DNA of 64,000 nucleotides, from assembly GCA_900768135.1 (NCBI GenBank), contig CAAGBT010000055.1, forward strand, positions 130,409-194,408. The letters run 5' to 3'. The position numbers and the translations under genes are program-made. This DNA comes from an uncultured Oscillospiraceae bacterium (GTDB taxonomy: Bacteria > Bacillota > Clostridia > Oscillospirales > Oscillospiraceae). This document shows, one piece after another, positions 1 through 8,194 of the stretch (positions are counted from its first letter, which is position 1; every line of letters starts with the position of its first letter). The notes under the pieces were generated by a model. That model worked only from the letters and a program-made list of their open reading frames with translations. It was not told the DNA's origin and did no database searches.

Positions 1-316
1 TGTCCGGGTCGAACACCACCGTGCCGCTGAGAAACGCAAGCGCGGCGTCGTCCGCCCTGCCGGCGGCGTTGGGAAAGAGCATGATGCCGGCGAGTCCGGC
101 TTCGCGCCTTTCGCTCTCGCTTACTGCGCCGCAGATCAGCGCATCGATGCCGTAGCGCTCCAGCAGCCTGATGGCGGCGTCTGTGCCGCTGCCCTCCATC
201 GGCACGAGGAACTGGCGCACGATCCTGCCGTGGTCGTCCTCGTAGAAACGAAAGGCTTCCGCGCCGCCGAGGGGGGAGAAGACCTCCTCGCCTGCAATGG
301 GGATGGCAATGCGCAT
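1..316 (-). CDS. Dinitrogenase iron-molybdenum cofactor (NifX/NifB-like) domain protein, partial
   Basis: The 105 visible residues begin MRIAIPIAGEEVFSPLGGAE and include a DALICGAVSESERREAG stretch, the pattern of small NifX/NifB C-terminal-like domain proteins. In non-diazotrophs their role is usually unknown and they are linked to metal-cofactor binding. The gene runs off the left edge, so its C-terminus is missing. The ATG has a strong AAGGAGGAAC ribosome site at 321-330, placed between the phosphoketolase stop and this start. The 14-bp gap suggests co-transcription with phosphoketolase. No metal-binding motif can be confirmed in the visible part. Confidence 0.7.
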   Translation of the reverse strand, partial: MRIAIPIAGEEVFSPLGGAEAFRFYEDDHGRIVRQFLVPMEGSGTDAAIRLLERYGIDALICGAVSESERREAGLAGIMLFPNAAGRADDAALAFLSGTVVFDPD

Positions 317-330
317 AGCGGTTCCTCCTT

Positions 331-2745
331 TTATTCTTCGATTCCCTTGCCGTTGTTCCACTTCCACGCGCGCACCTCAGGCAGGTCAACGCCGTGGTCG
401 CGGATATACTGGCGGTGTTCCACGAGCTTGTCGTTCATCTTCTGGATGAGGTAGGCGCCGCGATTGCCCAGCTGCGGCAGGCGGCGCACCGTGTCGATGA
501 CGAGATCGAAGCGGTCGATATCATTGAGAACACGCATATCGAACGGCGTGGTGATGGTGCCTTCCTCCTTGTAGCCGCGCACATGGAGATTGCGGTTGCG
601 GCGGCGGTAGGTCAGCTCATGGATCAGCGTGGGATAGCCGTGGTAGGCGAAGATGATGGGCTTGTCCTTCGTAAAGAGCGTGTCGTATTCTTCGTCGGTC
701 AGACCGTGTGGATGCTCGGTGTGCGGCTGGAGCTTCATCAGATCCACCACGTTCACCACGCGGATCTTCAGCTCCGGCAGCGCGCGGCGCAGGATCGTTA
801 CGGCGGCCAGCGTTTCCAGCGTCGGCGTATCGCCGCAGCACGCCATCACAACGTCCGGCTCCTGTCCCTGGTCGTTCGACGCCCATTCCCAGATGCCGAT
901 GCCCTGCGTGCAGTGCTTGACGGCCTGCTCCATCGTCAGCCACTGCGGACGCGGATGCTTGCTCGCAACGATGACGTTCACATAGTTGCGGCTTTTGATG
1001 CAGTGGTCAAAGCAGGAGAGCAGGCAGTTGGCGTCGGGCGGCAGATACATCCGCACAACGTCCGCCTTCTTGTTCGCCACATGGTCGAGAAAGCCCGGAT
1101 CCTGATGCGTAAAGCCGTTGTGATCCTGCTGCCAGACGTTGGAGGCGAGAATATAGTTCAGCGATGCGATATCCTGCCGCCACGGAAGCTCGCTGCACAT
1201 CTTGAGCCACTTGGCGTGCTGGGAGAACATGGAATCCACAATGCGGATGAAGGCCTCGTAGCTGTCGAAAAAGCCGTGGCGGCCCGTGAGCAGGTAGCCT
1301 TCGAGGAAGCCCTCGCAGAAATGCTCGGAGAGCATGGAATCCATTACGCGGCCGTCGGGGTCAAGATGCTCGTCGATCCCTTCGACCTGCGGGTCGAGGA
1401 AGCGGCGGCCCGTGACGTCGAACACGGCCTGCAAGCGGTTGGACGCCGTCTCGTCGGGCGCGAAGATGCGGAAGTTGCGCGACTCCATGTTGAGCTTCAT
1501 CACATCGCGCACATAGGTGCCGAGGACGTACATATCCTGCGCCTCCACCGCGCCGGGGGAGGGAACATCCACCGCATAGCTGCGGAAATCCGGTGTGCGC
1601 AGATCGCGCAGGAGAAGGCCGCCGTTGGCGTGCGGGTTCGCGCCCATGCGGCGGCTGCCCTTGGGCGGGAAGGATGCGATCAGCTCCACGGGCGTGCCGT
1701 CGGCATTGAAAAGCTCCTCGGGCTTATAGGAGCGCAGCCACTGCTCCAGCAGCGGCAGGTGCTTTTTCGTGTCCGTACCCAGCGAGATGGGAACCTGGTG
1801 GGCGCGCCAGCTGCCCTCTACGGCATTTCCGTCTACCTCCTTCGGCCCTGTCCAGCCCTTGGGCGTGCGCAGCACCAGCATCGGCCAGCGCGGACGGCTT
1901 GCCTTGCCGCTCTCGCGCGCGGCGCGCTGGATGCGTTTGATCTCGCGGATGGCCCAGTCAAGCGCGGCCGCCATCTGCTGGTGCATCGTCTCGGGTTCGT
2001 CGCCCTCGACAAAGCGCGGTTCCCAGCCGCAGCCGCGGAAAAAGCTTTCGACCTCCTCGCGGCTCATGCGGGAGAAAATCGTCGGGTTTGCGATCTTGAA
2101 GCCGTTGAGGTGCAGGATCGGCAGCACCGCGCCGTCGGTGATCGGGTTCATGAACTTGTTGCCGTGCCAGGATGTGGCGAGCGGACCCGTCTCGGCCTCG
2201 CCGTCGCCGACGACGCAGGCGGCGATCAGGCTGGGGTTATCTGCCACAGCGCCGAAGGCGTGGGCAAGGGAGTAGCCCAGCTCGCCGCCCTCGTGGATGG
2301 AGCCGGGCGTTTCGGGTGCAACGTGGCTCGGGATGCCGCCGGGAAAGGAGAAACGCTTGAAGAGCTTCTGCATTCCCTCCTTGTCGCGCGTGATATTGGG
2401 ATAGACCTCGGTATAGCTGCCGTCCAGCCAGTCCTGCGCGACCATGGCGTTGCCGCCGTGACCGGGACCGGAGAGATAGATCATATCGAGATCGTCGCGC
2501 TTGATGACGCGGTTGAGGTGCGTATAGATAAAATTCTGCCCCGGACAGGTTCCCCAATGGCCAACGATGGTCTGTTTCAGGTCGCTTTCGCAAAGCGGGC
2601 GCTCCAGCAGCGGATTATCGAGAAGATACAGCTGGCAGGCTGTCAGATAGTTTGCGGCGCGCCAATAGGCGTCGATCTGCTTGAGTTCCTGCGCTGACAG
2701 CGGCGGCTTTTTGGAGAGCCTTGCGGCTGCTTTCGGTGCGGGCAT
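331..2745 (-). CDS. xfp: Xylulose-5-phosphate/fructose-6-phosphate phosphoketolase
   Basis: This cytoplasmic TPP enzyme of 804 aa cleaves xylulose-5-P or fructose-6-P with phosphate to acetyl phosphate plus a C3 or C4 sugar phosphate. Family marks are GHWGTCPGQNF (62-72), GPGHGGNA (93-100) and the TPP/Mg motif GDGEAETGP (180-188) followed by a SWHGNKF-type loop. Length matches the family (about 790-810 aa). The start at 2745 has AAAAGGAGG directly upstream; an in-frame ATG further out lacks one and overlaps the likely promoter. It heads an operon with the NifX-like gene and diverges from glycerate kinase. Acetyl phosphate could feed acetyl-CoA and butyrate synthesis; that link is inferred. 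Confidence 0.97.
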   Translation of the reverse strand: MPAPKAAARLSKKPPLSAQELKQIDAYWRAANYLTACQLYLLDNPLLERPLCESDLKQTIVGHWGTCPGQNFIYTHLNRVIKRDDLDMIYLSGPGHGGNAMVAQDWLDGSYTEVYPNITRDKEGMQKLFKRFSFPGGIPSHVAPETPGSIHEGGELGYSLAHAFGAVADNPSLIAACVVGDGEAETGPLATSWHGNKFMNPITDGAVLPILHLNGFKIANPTIFSRMSREEVESFFRGCGWEPRFVEGDEPETMHQQMAAALDWAIREIKRIQRAARESGKASRPRWPMLVLRTPKGWTGPKEVDGNAVEGSWRAHQVPISLGTDTKKHLPLLEQWLRSYKPEELFNADGTPVELIASFPPKGSRRMGANPHANGGLLLRDLRTPDFRSYAVDVPSPGAVEAQDMYVLGTYVRDVMKLNMESRNFRIFAPDETASNRLQAVFDVTGRRFLDPQVEGIDEHLDPDGRVMDSMLSEHFCEGFLEGYLLTGRHGFFDSYEAFIRIVDSMFSQHAKWLKMCSELPWRQDIASLNYILASNVWQQDHNGFTHQDPGFLDHVANKKADVVRMYLPPDANCLLSCFDHCIKSRNYVNVIVASKHPRPQWLTMEQAVKHCTQGIGIWEWASNDQGQEPDVVMACCGDTPTLETLAAVTILRRALPELKIRVVNVVDLMKLQPHTEHPHGLTDEEYDTLFTKDKPIIFAYHGYPTLIHELTYRRRNRNLHVRGYKEEGTITTPFDMRVLNDIDRFDLVIDTVRRLPQLGNRGAYLIQKMNDKLVEHRQYIRDHGVDLPEVRAWKWNNGKGIEE

Positions 2746-2776
2746 GAAAATACCTCCTTTTAAAATGGTTAAGCTT

Positions 2777-2804
2777 AGTATATCGCTTGCAGATGAAAAA
2801 TCAA
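2777..2804 (-). promoter_or_regulatory. Promoter for phosphoketolase operon
   Basis: Reading the minus strand, TTGATT (2804-2799), a 16-bp spacer and TATACT (2782-2777) form a sigma-A type promoter about 30 bp before the phosphoketolase ribosome site. Confidence 0.6.
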
Positions 2805-2842
2805 GCAAGCGCAAACAAAGTTCATAAAAAAGAAAGAATTTC

Positions 2843-2866
2843 CCGGTTAAGCGGCTGCTTAACCGG
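2843..2866. repeat. Perfect inverted repeat between divergent xfp and glycerate kinase
   Basis: CCGGTTAAGC (2843-2852), loop GGCT and GCTTAACCGG (2857-2866) form a perfect 10-bp dyad. There is no U-tract on either strand and it lies between divergent genes. It is therefore more likely an operator than a terminator. No cognate regulator is encoded nearby. Confidence 0.5.
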
Positions 2867-2952
2867 CAGAATCCGCTTGCAAATGGGCGGAGAATATGGT
2901 AGAAAGAAGGCGGCAGCGCCCTGTGTGGGCGCGGAACGGGAGGGAACAGGCC

Positions 2953-4161
2953 GTGAGCGTAAAAAAGTGCATCATCGCGTCGGATTCCTTTAAGGGTACG
3001 ATCTCCAGCGGGGAGATCTGCCGCATTGCGCGCGAATGCGCACGCCTGACCGCGCCGGAGCTGGAGCTTGTGACCATTCCCATAGCGGACGGCGGCGAGG
3101 GGACGGCGGACTGCTTTCTGGCCGCCTGCGGCGGCGTGCGGCGGGAGCTGCCGGTCACAGGACCCTTTGGCGAACCGGTGCGCGCGTCATACGCGCTGCT
3201 GCCCGGCGGCACGGCGGTGATCGAGCTTGCGGCCTGCGCGGGGCTTCCGCTGGCGGGGAAGCGCAGCGACCCCTGCCGGACAACGACTTACGGCGTGGGC
3301 GAGCTGATGCGGGACGCGCTTGCGCACGGCGCGCGGCGCATTCTGCTTGGGCTTGGCGGGAGCTGCACGAACGATGGCGGCTGCGGTGCGGCCGCCGCGC
3401 TCGGCGCGGTGTTCCGCGATGCGGAGGGACGGCCGTTTGTTCCGGTGGGCGGCACGCTTGCGCGCATCGCCTCGATCGACCTGACCGGACTGAAAAAGAC
3501 CATGGGCGGCGTGCCGGTCGCTGCGATGTGCGATGTGGACAATCCACTGTTCGGCCCGCGCGGCGCGGCCTATGTGTTTGCGCCGCAGAAGGGAGCGGAT
3601 GCTGCGGCAGTCAGGCGGCTTGACGGCGGCCTGCGCGCGCTGGATGCGGCGATGCGCCGTTCGCTCGGCCGTTCGGCGGCGAAGCAGGCGGGCGCGGGGG
3701 CAGCCGGCGGATTCGGCGCTGGCGCATCGGCTTTTTTCGGCGGCGTGCTGCTGCGTGGGATCGATGCAGTGCTGAATGAAACCGGATTTGACCGCGCGCT
3801 GGCCGGCTGCGGTCTGGTCGTTACCGGCGAGGGCAGGCTGGACGAACAGAGCCTGCACGGCAAGGCCGTAAGCGGTGTGGCGGCGCGGGCGAAGGCGGCG
3901 GGAGTGCCGGTGCTGGCCCTTGTTGGAAGCATGGAAGCGGGAGCGGCGGAAAAGGCGCGCGAGATCGGCGTGTACGCGGTGCGCAGCATCAACGGCAGCG
4001 GCGACAGCTCCGCGCAGGCGATGGCGCACGCGGCGGAGAATTACCGCCGCTGCATTTCGGAGGTCTTCCGCGCGCTGCATAAGGGAGCGCTTCCGGGCGA
4101 TGCGGCGTCTTTGACAGAAGGACCGATGGGTAAAAATGACAGATATACCCTTAAAATCTGA
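2953..4161 (+). CDS. glxK: Glycerate kinase (GlxK/GarK family)
   Basis: This 402-aa protein of the type I glycerate kinase family phosphorylates D-glycerate with ATP. Visible family marks are DSFKGTISS (11-19), ADGGEGT (45-51), GLGGSCTNDGG (133-143) and a GEGRLDEQS motif in the C-terminal half. I chose the GTG at 2953 because GGGAGGG ends 8 nt upstream. An in-frame ATG at 2896 would add 19 residues unlike the family and has no ribosome site. The last about 25 residues extend past the usual end near 380 aa. It lies divergent from phosphoketolase. Whether 2-P- or 3-P-glycerate is made cannot be told from sequence. Confidence 0.93.
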   Translation: MSVKKCIIASDSFKGTISSGEICRIARECARLTAPELELVTIPIADGGEGTADCFLAACGGVRRELPVTGPFGEPVRASYALLPGGTAVIELAACAGLPLAGKRSDPCRTTTYGVGELMRDALAHGARRILLGLGGSCTNDGGCGAAAALGAVFRDAEGRPFVPVGGTLARIASIDLTGLKKTMGGVPVAAMCDVDNPLFGPRGAAYVFAPQKGADAAAVRRLDGGLRALDAAMRRSLGRSAAKQAGAGAAGGFGAGASAFFGGVLLRGIDAVLNETGFDRALAGCGLVVTGEGRLDEQSLHGKAVSGVAARAKAAGVPVLALVGSMEAGAAEKAREIGVYAVRSINGSGDSSAQAMAHAAENYRRCISEVFRALHKGALPGDAASLTEGPMGKNDRYTLKI

Positions 4162-4172
4162 TAATTATCGCG

Positions 4173-4201
4173 TTGTATTTTGCTCCGTTCTCGGATATAC
4201 T
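4173..4201 (+). promoter_or_regulatory. Promoter for mgtC-like gene
   Basis: TTGTAT (4173-4178), a 17-bp spacer and TATACT (4196-4201) make a good sigma-A promoter about 70 bp before the start, so the gene is probably transcribed apart from glycerate kinase. Confidence 0.6.
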
Positions 4202-4272
4202 GTTCTGCAAAACCGGGCAGGCGGCGCAGCGGCGTTCCCTGCCGGAACACCGCGCAGAACAGGGGGGATATG

Positions 4273-4968
4273 ATGGAGAGCGTTCTTGCGGATCTGCCGC
4301 AGCTTTCTGTCCTTGCGATCACGGTGCGCCTTCTGCTTACCACTGTTTTTGCCGGAACGCTCGGCTACGAGCGCGAGCGGCACAAGCAGGCGGCGGGCTT
4401 TCGCACCTACATCATCGTGGCCGACGCCTCGGCGCTGGTAATGATGACAAATATTTTTATCGGCCAGTCCGTCGGCACGACGGATCTTGTCCGTATGCCG
4501 GCATCCGTCATCACCGGACTCGGCTTTCTTGGCGCCGGTACGATCCTCGTCACCAAAAGCCAGGAGATCAAGGGGCTGACCACGGCGGCAGGTCTGTGGG
4601 CTGTTGCCAACATCGGGCTTGCGCTCGGCGCGGGATTCTACGCAGGCGGTGCGATCTGCTACGGATTCATCCTTGTGGCGATGAATATTCTGCGTCTGGT
4701 GGATCAGCACATCGAAAAGAATCGGAAGGTCTGCGAGATTTACTGTGAGATGCGGTCGGCGCAGGTGATCGGCAGAATGATCCGCTGCGCGCGCGAGCGG
4801 GATTACAGCGTTTCCGACTTCAGCCTTTACAACGAGCCGACCTATGGCGACGAGAGCGCGCCGCTGTGCGGCACGTTCATGCTCTGGGTGGGCAAAAAGA
4901 TGACGCTGGAGGCCGTGCTGGCCGAGCTGGAGCAGATCGACGGCGTGCAGTATCTGACAACTGTATGA
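4273..4968 (+). CDS. MgtC/SapB family membrane protein
   Basis: This 232-aa protein has four or so hydrophobic segments in its N-terminal half, with the family signatures YERERHKQAAGFRTYI and GLGFLGAGTI. A soluble C-terminal domain from about residue 150 resembles the ACT-like tail of MgtC relatives. MgtC proteins are associated with Mg2+ limitation or inhibition of ATP synthase in pathogens; the function here is unassigned. Two tandem ATG codons occur at 4270 and 4273. The second gives better spacing (5 nt) to AGGGGGG (4261-4267). It is monocistronic, with its own promoter and a strong terminator. Confidence 0.85.
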   Translation: MESVLADLPQLSVLAITVRLLLTTVFAGTLGYERERHKQAAGFRTYIIVADASALVMMTNIFIGQSVGTTDLVRMPASVITGLGFLGAGTILVTKSQEIKGLTTAAGLWAVANIGLALGAGFYAGGAICYGFILVAMNILRLVDQHIEKNRKVCEIYCEMRSAQVIGRMIRCARERDYSVSDFSLYNEPTYGDESAPLCGTFMLWVGKKMTLEAVLAELEQIDGVQYLTTV

Positions 4969-5013
4969 AGAGCGGGATGCGGGGTTTGACCGTATGCCGG
5001 CTGCGGGACGAAT

Positions 5014-5047
5014 AAAAAGCTGCGGGATACGTATCCCGCAGCTTTTT
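5014..5047. terminator. Intrinsic terminator after mgtC-like gene
   Basis: A perfect palindromic stem, 5014-5030 against 5031-5047 (AAAAAGCTGCGGGATAC and its complement), is flanked by A and T runs. It separates the mgtC-like gene from the transporter promoter just downstream. Confidence 0.9.
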
Positions 5048-5060
5048 GCCGCAGCAGGGA

Positions 5061-5092
5061 CAAAACTGACAAAATCCGTGCAAAACTGACAA
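5061..5092 (+). promoter_or_regulatory. Direct-repeat operator upstream of first transporter operon
   Basis: CAAAACTGACAA occurs twice without mismatch, at 5061-5072 and 5081-5092, a period of exactly 20 bp (two helical turns). This is the layout of an AraC-type regulator bound to one DNA face. A related pair (CAGAATTGTC/CAGAGTTGTC, same 20-bp period) precedes the second transporter operon at 14788. The YesN-type regulator encoded between the operons is the obvious candidate, by inference. Confidence 0.7.
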
Positions 5093-5106
5093 GTTTTCTG
5101 TAATGC

Positions 5107-5135
5107 TTGATATTTATACATTAAGGCGTTAAAAT
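5107..5135 (+). promoter_or_regulatory. Promoter for first ABC transporter operon
   Basis: TTGATA (5107-5112), a 17-bp spacer and TAAAAT (5130-5135) match sigma-A. An alternative -10, TACATT at 5117-5122, sits 36 bp from the second operator repeat start. That is the same distance as the TATAAT at 14844 in the sister promoter, so either could be used. Confidence 0.6.
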
Positions 5136-5200
5136 TCCAGAATCGGCGCGGGGGCTGAGAACGCGCGCCGGATATCAAGAAGAAATTGGAGGAATTTAGC

Positions 5201-6328
5201 ATGAAGAAGCTTATGGCACTGCTGCTGACGCTCATGATGCTGCTCTCCCTTGTCGCCTGCGGCGATAAGAAGACGGACGATCAGCAGAACCCCGACGATC
5301 AGCAGGGAACCGAGGAGAACGATCTTGTTGCCGCCGCGCAGGCCGAGGGTGAACTGGTCGTCTACGGCTCCTGCGAGGAAGAGTATCTTGCCGCCGCCTG
5401 CGAAAAGTTCGAATCGCTCTACGGCATCAAGACCACCTATCAGCGTCTGTCTACCGGCGAGGTGCAGGCGAAGATCGAAGAAGAGAACGGCAATCCGTCC
5501 GCTGACGTCTGGTTCGGCGGCACGACCGACCCGTACAACGTTGTTGCGGCCGAGGGGCTGCTCGAGGCCTATGAGGCTGAGAATGCGTCCCATCTGATCA
5601 GCAGCGTTTACCGCAATGCGGACGGCTACTGGTACGGCATCTACAAGGGCATCCTCGGCTTCATGGTCAACACCAGCGAGCTTGAGCGCATGGGCCTTGA
5701 GGCTCCGCAGGACTGGCAGGATCTGCTCAAGCCCGAGTATAAGGGCCTGATCTGGCTGTCCAACTACAACACTGCCGGTACGGCGAAGCTGGTCATCAAC
5801 ACCATGATCCAGAAGTACGGCCATGACGAGGGCATCCAGTACCTCGTTGACCTTGACAAGAACATCGAGGTCTACACCAAGTCCGGCTCCGGCCCGAGCA
5901 AGAACGTCGGCACCGGCGAGTGCGTGATCGGCATCGGCTTCCTGCATGACGGCATCACCCAGATCATCGACAACGGCTACGACAATATCCAGCTCATTAT
6001 CCCGTCCTCCGGCACCTCCTTCGAGATCGGCGCTACCGCCATCTTCAAGGGTGCGGCTCACCCCAACGCGGCGAAGCTGTGGATCGAATTTGCGCTTTCT
6101 CCCGACTGCGTGAACATCGCCAAGGACAACGGCTCCTATCAGTTCCTCGTTATCGATAACGCTGAGCAGCCCGAGCAGGCGGCTGAGTTCGGCCTCGACC
6201 CGGACAACGTTATGGACTATGACTTTGAGGATGCCACCGCAAACATCAAGACCTATGTGGAAGAGGTCATGACTGCGCTGAGCAACTCCGGCGCCGATAC
6301 CAGCGAGGGCCGCTTCAAGACCGAATGA
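5201..6328 (+). CDS. ABC transporter substrate-binding lipoprotein (iron/AfuA-like type)
   Basis: This is a 375-aa extracytoplasmic solute-binding protein. A signal peptide ends in lipobox LVAC with Cys20, then comes an acidic, Gln-rich linker (KKTDDQQNPDDQQ). The fold is of the FbpA/AfuA class, with GELVVYGSCEEEYL at the mature N-terminus and DVWFGGTTDP in the first lobe. Family members bind Fe3+, phosphonates or sugar phosphates; cargo cannot be fixed from sequence. The tyrosine pair typical of ferric-binding proteins is not obvious. The ATG at 5201 follows GGAGG with 8 nt spacing. The gene precedes permease and ATPase genes and is followed by a strong hairpin that could keep its expression above theirs. 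Confidence 0.9.
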   Translation: MKKLMALLLTLMMLLSLVACGDKKTDDQQNPDDQQGTEENDLVAAAQAEGELVVYGSCEEEYLAAACEKFESLYGIKTTYQRLSTGEVQAKIEEENGNPSADVWFGGTTDPYNVVAAEGLLEAYEAENASHLISSVYRNADGYWYGIYKGILGFMVNTSELERMGLEAPQDWQDLLKPEYKGLIWLSNYNTAGTAKLVINTMIQKYGHDEGIQYLVDLDKNIEVYTKSGSGPSKNVGTGECVIGIGFLHDGITQIIDNGYDNIQLIIPSSGTSFEIGATAIFKGAAHPNAAKLWIEFALSPDCVNIAKDNGSYQFLVIDNAEQPEQAAEFGLDPDNVMDYDFEDATANIKTYVEEVMTALSNSGADTSEGRFKTE

Positions 6329-6375
6329 TCTGACGGCGCCCCATTCCCGCGCTTTCCCCTGCAAAAACAGCTGTC

Positions 6376-6408
6376 GGGGCGGCGGCTGAGGCCGCCGCCC
6401 CGCTTTTT
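6376..6408 (+). terminator. Intercistronic terminator/attenuating hairpin
   Basis: An 11-bp perfect G+C stem (GGGGCGGCGGC 6376-6386 with GCCGCCGCCCC 6391-6401), loop TGAG and five Ts form a partial terminator between the binding-protein and permease genes. It probably reduces read-through so that the lipoprotein is made in excess. Confidence 0.8.
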
Positions 6409-6481
6409 ATCATCACCGCGCATGATCCCATACTTTTATCGACCATTCCTTTCCGTTACAGGGATGAGAAAGGGGTTTCCT

Positions 6482-8191
6482 ATGGCACGATCTCAAGGTG
6501 CGGCGCTCGACCGGAAAAAGCTGATGGCTGATCCGGTCATGGTCACGACCATCGTCGTACTCATCACATTTCTGACGCTGTTTATTCTCTACCCGCTGGC
6601 GATCCTGCTGGTGGATAGTTTTGTGGGCGACGGCAGCTTCGGCTTCGGCATTTTCCGGCGCATTTTTGCCATGCCCACCTTTACCAAAGCAATCGGCAAC
6701 ACGCTGAAGGTCGGATTCCTTGTCGGCATCCTTTCGGCACTCATCGGCCTGCTGTTCGCCTATGTTGAAGTCTACGTCCGTATGGGCAGGTTTGTCGGCG
6801 GACTGTTCAAAGTCGTTTCGATGCTGCCGGTGGTCTCGCCGCCGTTCGTGCTTTCGCTGTCCATGATCATGCTCTTCGGCAAGGCGGGCATCATCACCCG
6901 GTTCCTGCTGGGCATCTATGACAACAGCGTGTACGGCTTCTGGGGCATCGCCATCGTGCAGACGCTTACATTTTTCCCCGTGTGCTACATGATGCTCAAG
7001 GGTCTGCTGAAGAACATTGACCCTTCGCTGGAGGAAGCGGCGCGCGATATGGGCGCGAGCCGCTGGAAGGTCTTCACAAGCGTGACGCTGCCGCTGCTGC
7101 TGCCCGGCCTCGGCAACGCTTTCCTCGTCACGTTTATCGAGTCCATTGCCGATTTTGCCAACCCCATGCTCATCGGCGGCTCCTATGATACGCTGGCAAC
7201 GACCATTTACCTTCAGATCACCGGATCCTACGACAAGCCGGGCGCGGCGGCGATGGCGGTGGTGCTGCTGTGCATCACGCTGGCAATGTTTGCCGTGCAG
7301 AAATACTATCTGGAGCGCAAGACCGCCGCAACGCTTACCGGCAAGGCCTCCCGCGGGCGGATGCTCATTGAGGACCGGAGCGTGAAAACGCCGCTCACCA
7401 TCCTCTGCGCGCTGGCGGCGACGTTCGTTATCCTCATGTATATCTGTGTTCCCATCGGCGCGTTCTTCCCGACGTGGGGCTACAAGTTCTTCCCGCTTAC
7501 GGGCAAGTGGTTCAAGCTGATCTTTACGCGCTACCACGGTCTGCAGGCGTTCCGCGATTCCTTCGTCCTCTCGCTGATCTCCGCCCCCATCACGGCGCTG
7601 CTGAGCATGATCATTTCGTATCTGGTCGTGAAGCGGAAATTCAGGGCCAAGGGCTTTATCGAGGCGGTGTCCATGCTGGCCATGGCCGTACCCGGCACAG
7701 TGCTTGGCGTGGGCTATATTCGCGGCTTCTCCGGCGGACTGTTCCATTCCGGCGTTTTGCAGGGGATCTACGGCACGGGCCTCATTCTGATCATCGTCTT
7801 TGTGGTGCGCTCGCTGCCCACCGGTACGCGCAGCGGTATCTCCGCCCTGCGCCAGATCGACAAATCCATTGAGGAATCCGCCTACGACATGGGCGCGGAC
7901 AGCTTTAAGGTCTTCATGACCGTTACGCTTCCGCTCATCAAGGATTCCTTCCTTTCCGGCCTGGTAACGGCATTCGTCCGTTCCATCACCGCCATTTCCG
8001 CCATCATCCTGCTCGTGACGCCGCAGTTCCTGCTCATCACGGTGCAGATCAACGAGTTTGCCGAAAAGGGATCCTACAGCCTGGCCTGCGCGTTTGCGAC
8101 CATCCTGATCGTGATCACCTACGGCGCGGTGCTGCTGATGAACCTGTTCATCAAGCACTTCGGCACCAGCAAGAAAATGAAGGAGGATTAA
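6482..8191 (+). CDS. ABC transporter permease, fused double module (FbpB/AfuB-like)
   Basis: This 569-aa membrane protein carries two fused permease modules, each with about six membrane segments. The EAA loops that dock the ATPase are visible in both: EEAARDMGASRWKVF near residue 183 and EESAYDMGADSFKVF near 463. Fused permeases of this size are normal for the iron/thiamine/phosphonate transporter class. The ATG at 6482 has AGAAAGGGG upstream with 6 nt spacing. Earlier in-frame ATGs near 6422 and 6464 lack such a site. The ATPase gene starts 3 bp after the stop, so the two are translationally linked. Confidence 0.93.
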   Translation: MARSQGAALDRKKLMADPVMVTTIVVLITFLTLFILYPLAILLVDSFVGDGSFGFGIFRRIFAMPTFTKAIGNTLKVGFLVGILSALIGLLFAYVEVYVRMGRFVGGLFKVVSMLPVVSPPFVLSLSMIMLFGKAGIITRFLLGIYDNSVYGFWGIAIVQTLTFFPVCYMMLKGLLKNIDPSLEEAARDMGASRWKVFTSVTLPLLLPGLGNAFLVTFIESIADFANPMLIGGSYDTLATTIYLQITGSYDKPGAAAMAVVLLCITLAMFAVQKYYLERKTAATLTGKASRGRMLIEDRSVKTPLTILCALAATFVILMYICVPIGAFFPTWGYKFFPLTGKWFKLIFTRYHGLQAFRDSFVLSLISAPITALLSMIISYLVVKRKFRAKGFIEAVSMLAMAVPGTVLGVGYIRGFSGGLFHSGVLQGIYGTGLILIIVFVVRSLPTGTRSGISALRQIDKSIEESAYDMGADSFKVFMTVTLPLIKDSFLSGLVTAFVRSITAISAIILLVTPQFLLITVQINEFAEKGSYSLACAFATILIVITYGAVLLMNLFIKHFGTSKKMKED

Positions 8192-8194
8192 GCC

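Noticed and set aside
394..2697. Very long open frame on the plus strand opposite phosphoketolase
   Set aside because: It mirrors a gene with clear family motifs; long antisense frames are expected in C-ending-codon, high-G+C genes, and it has no ribosome site or recognisable domain.
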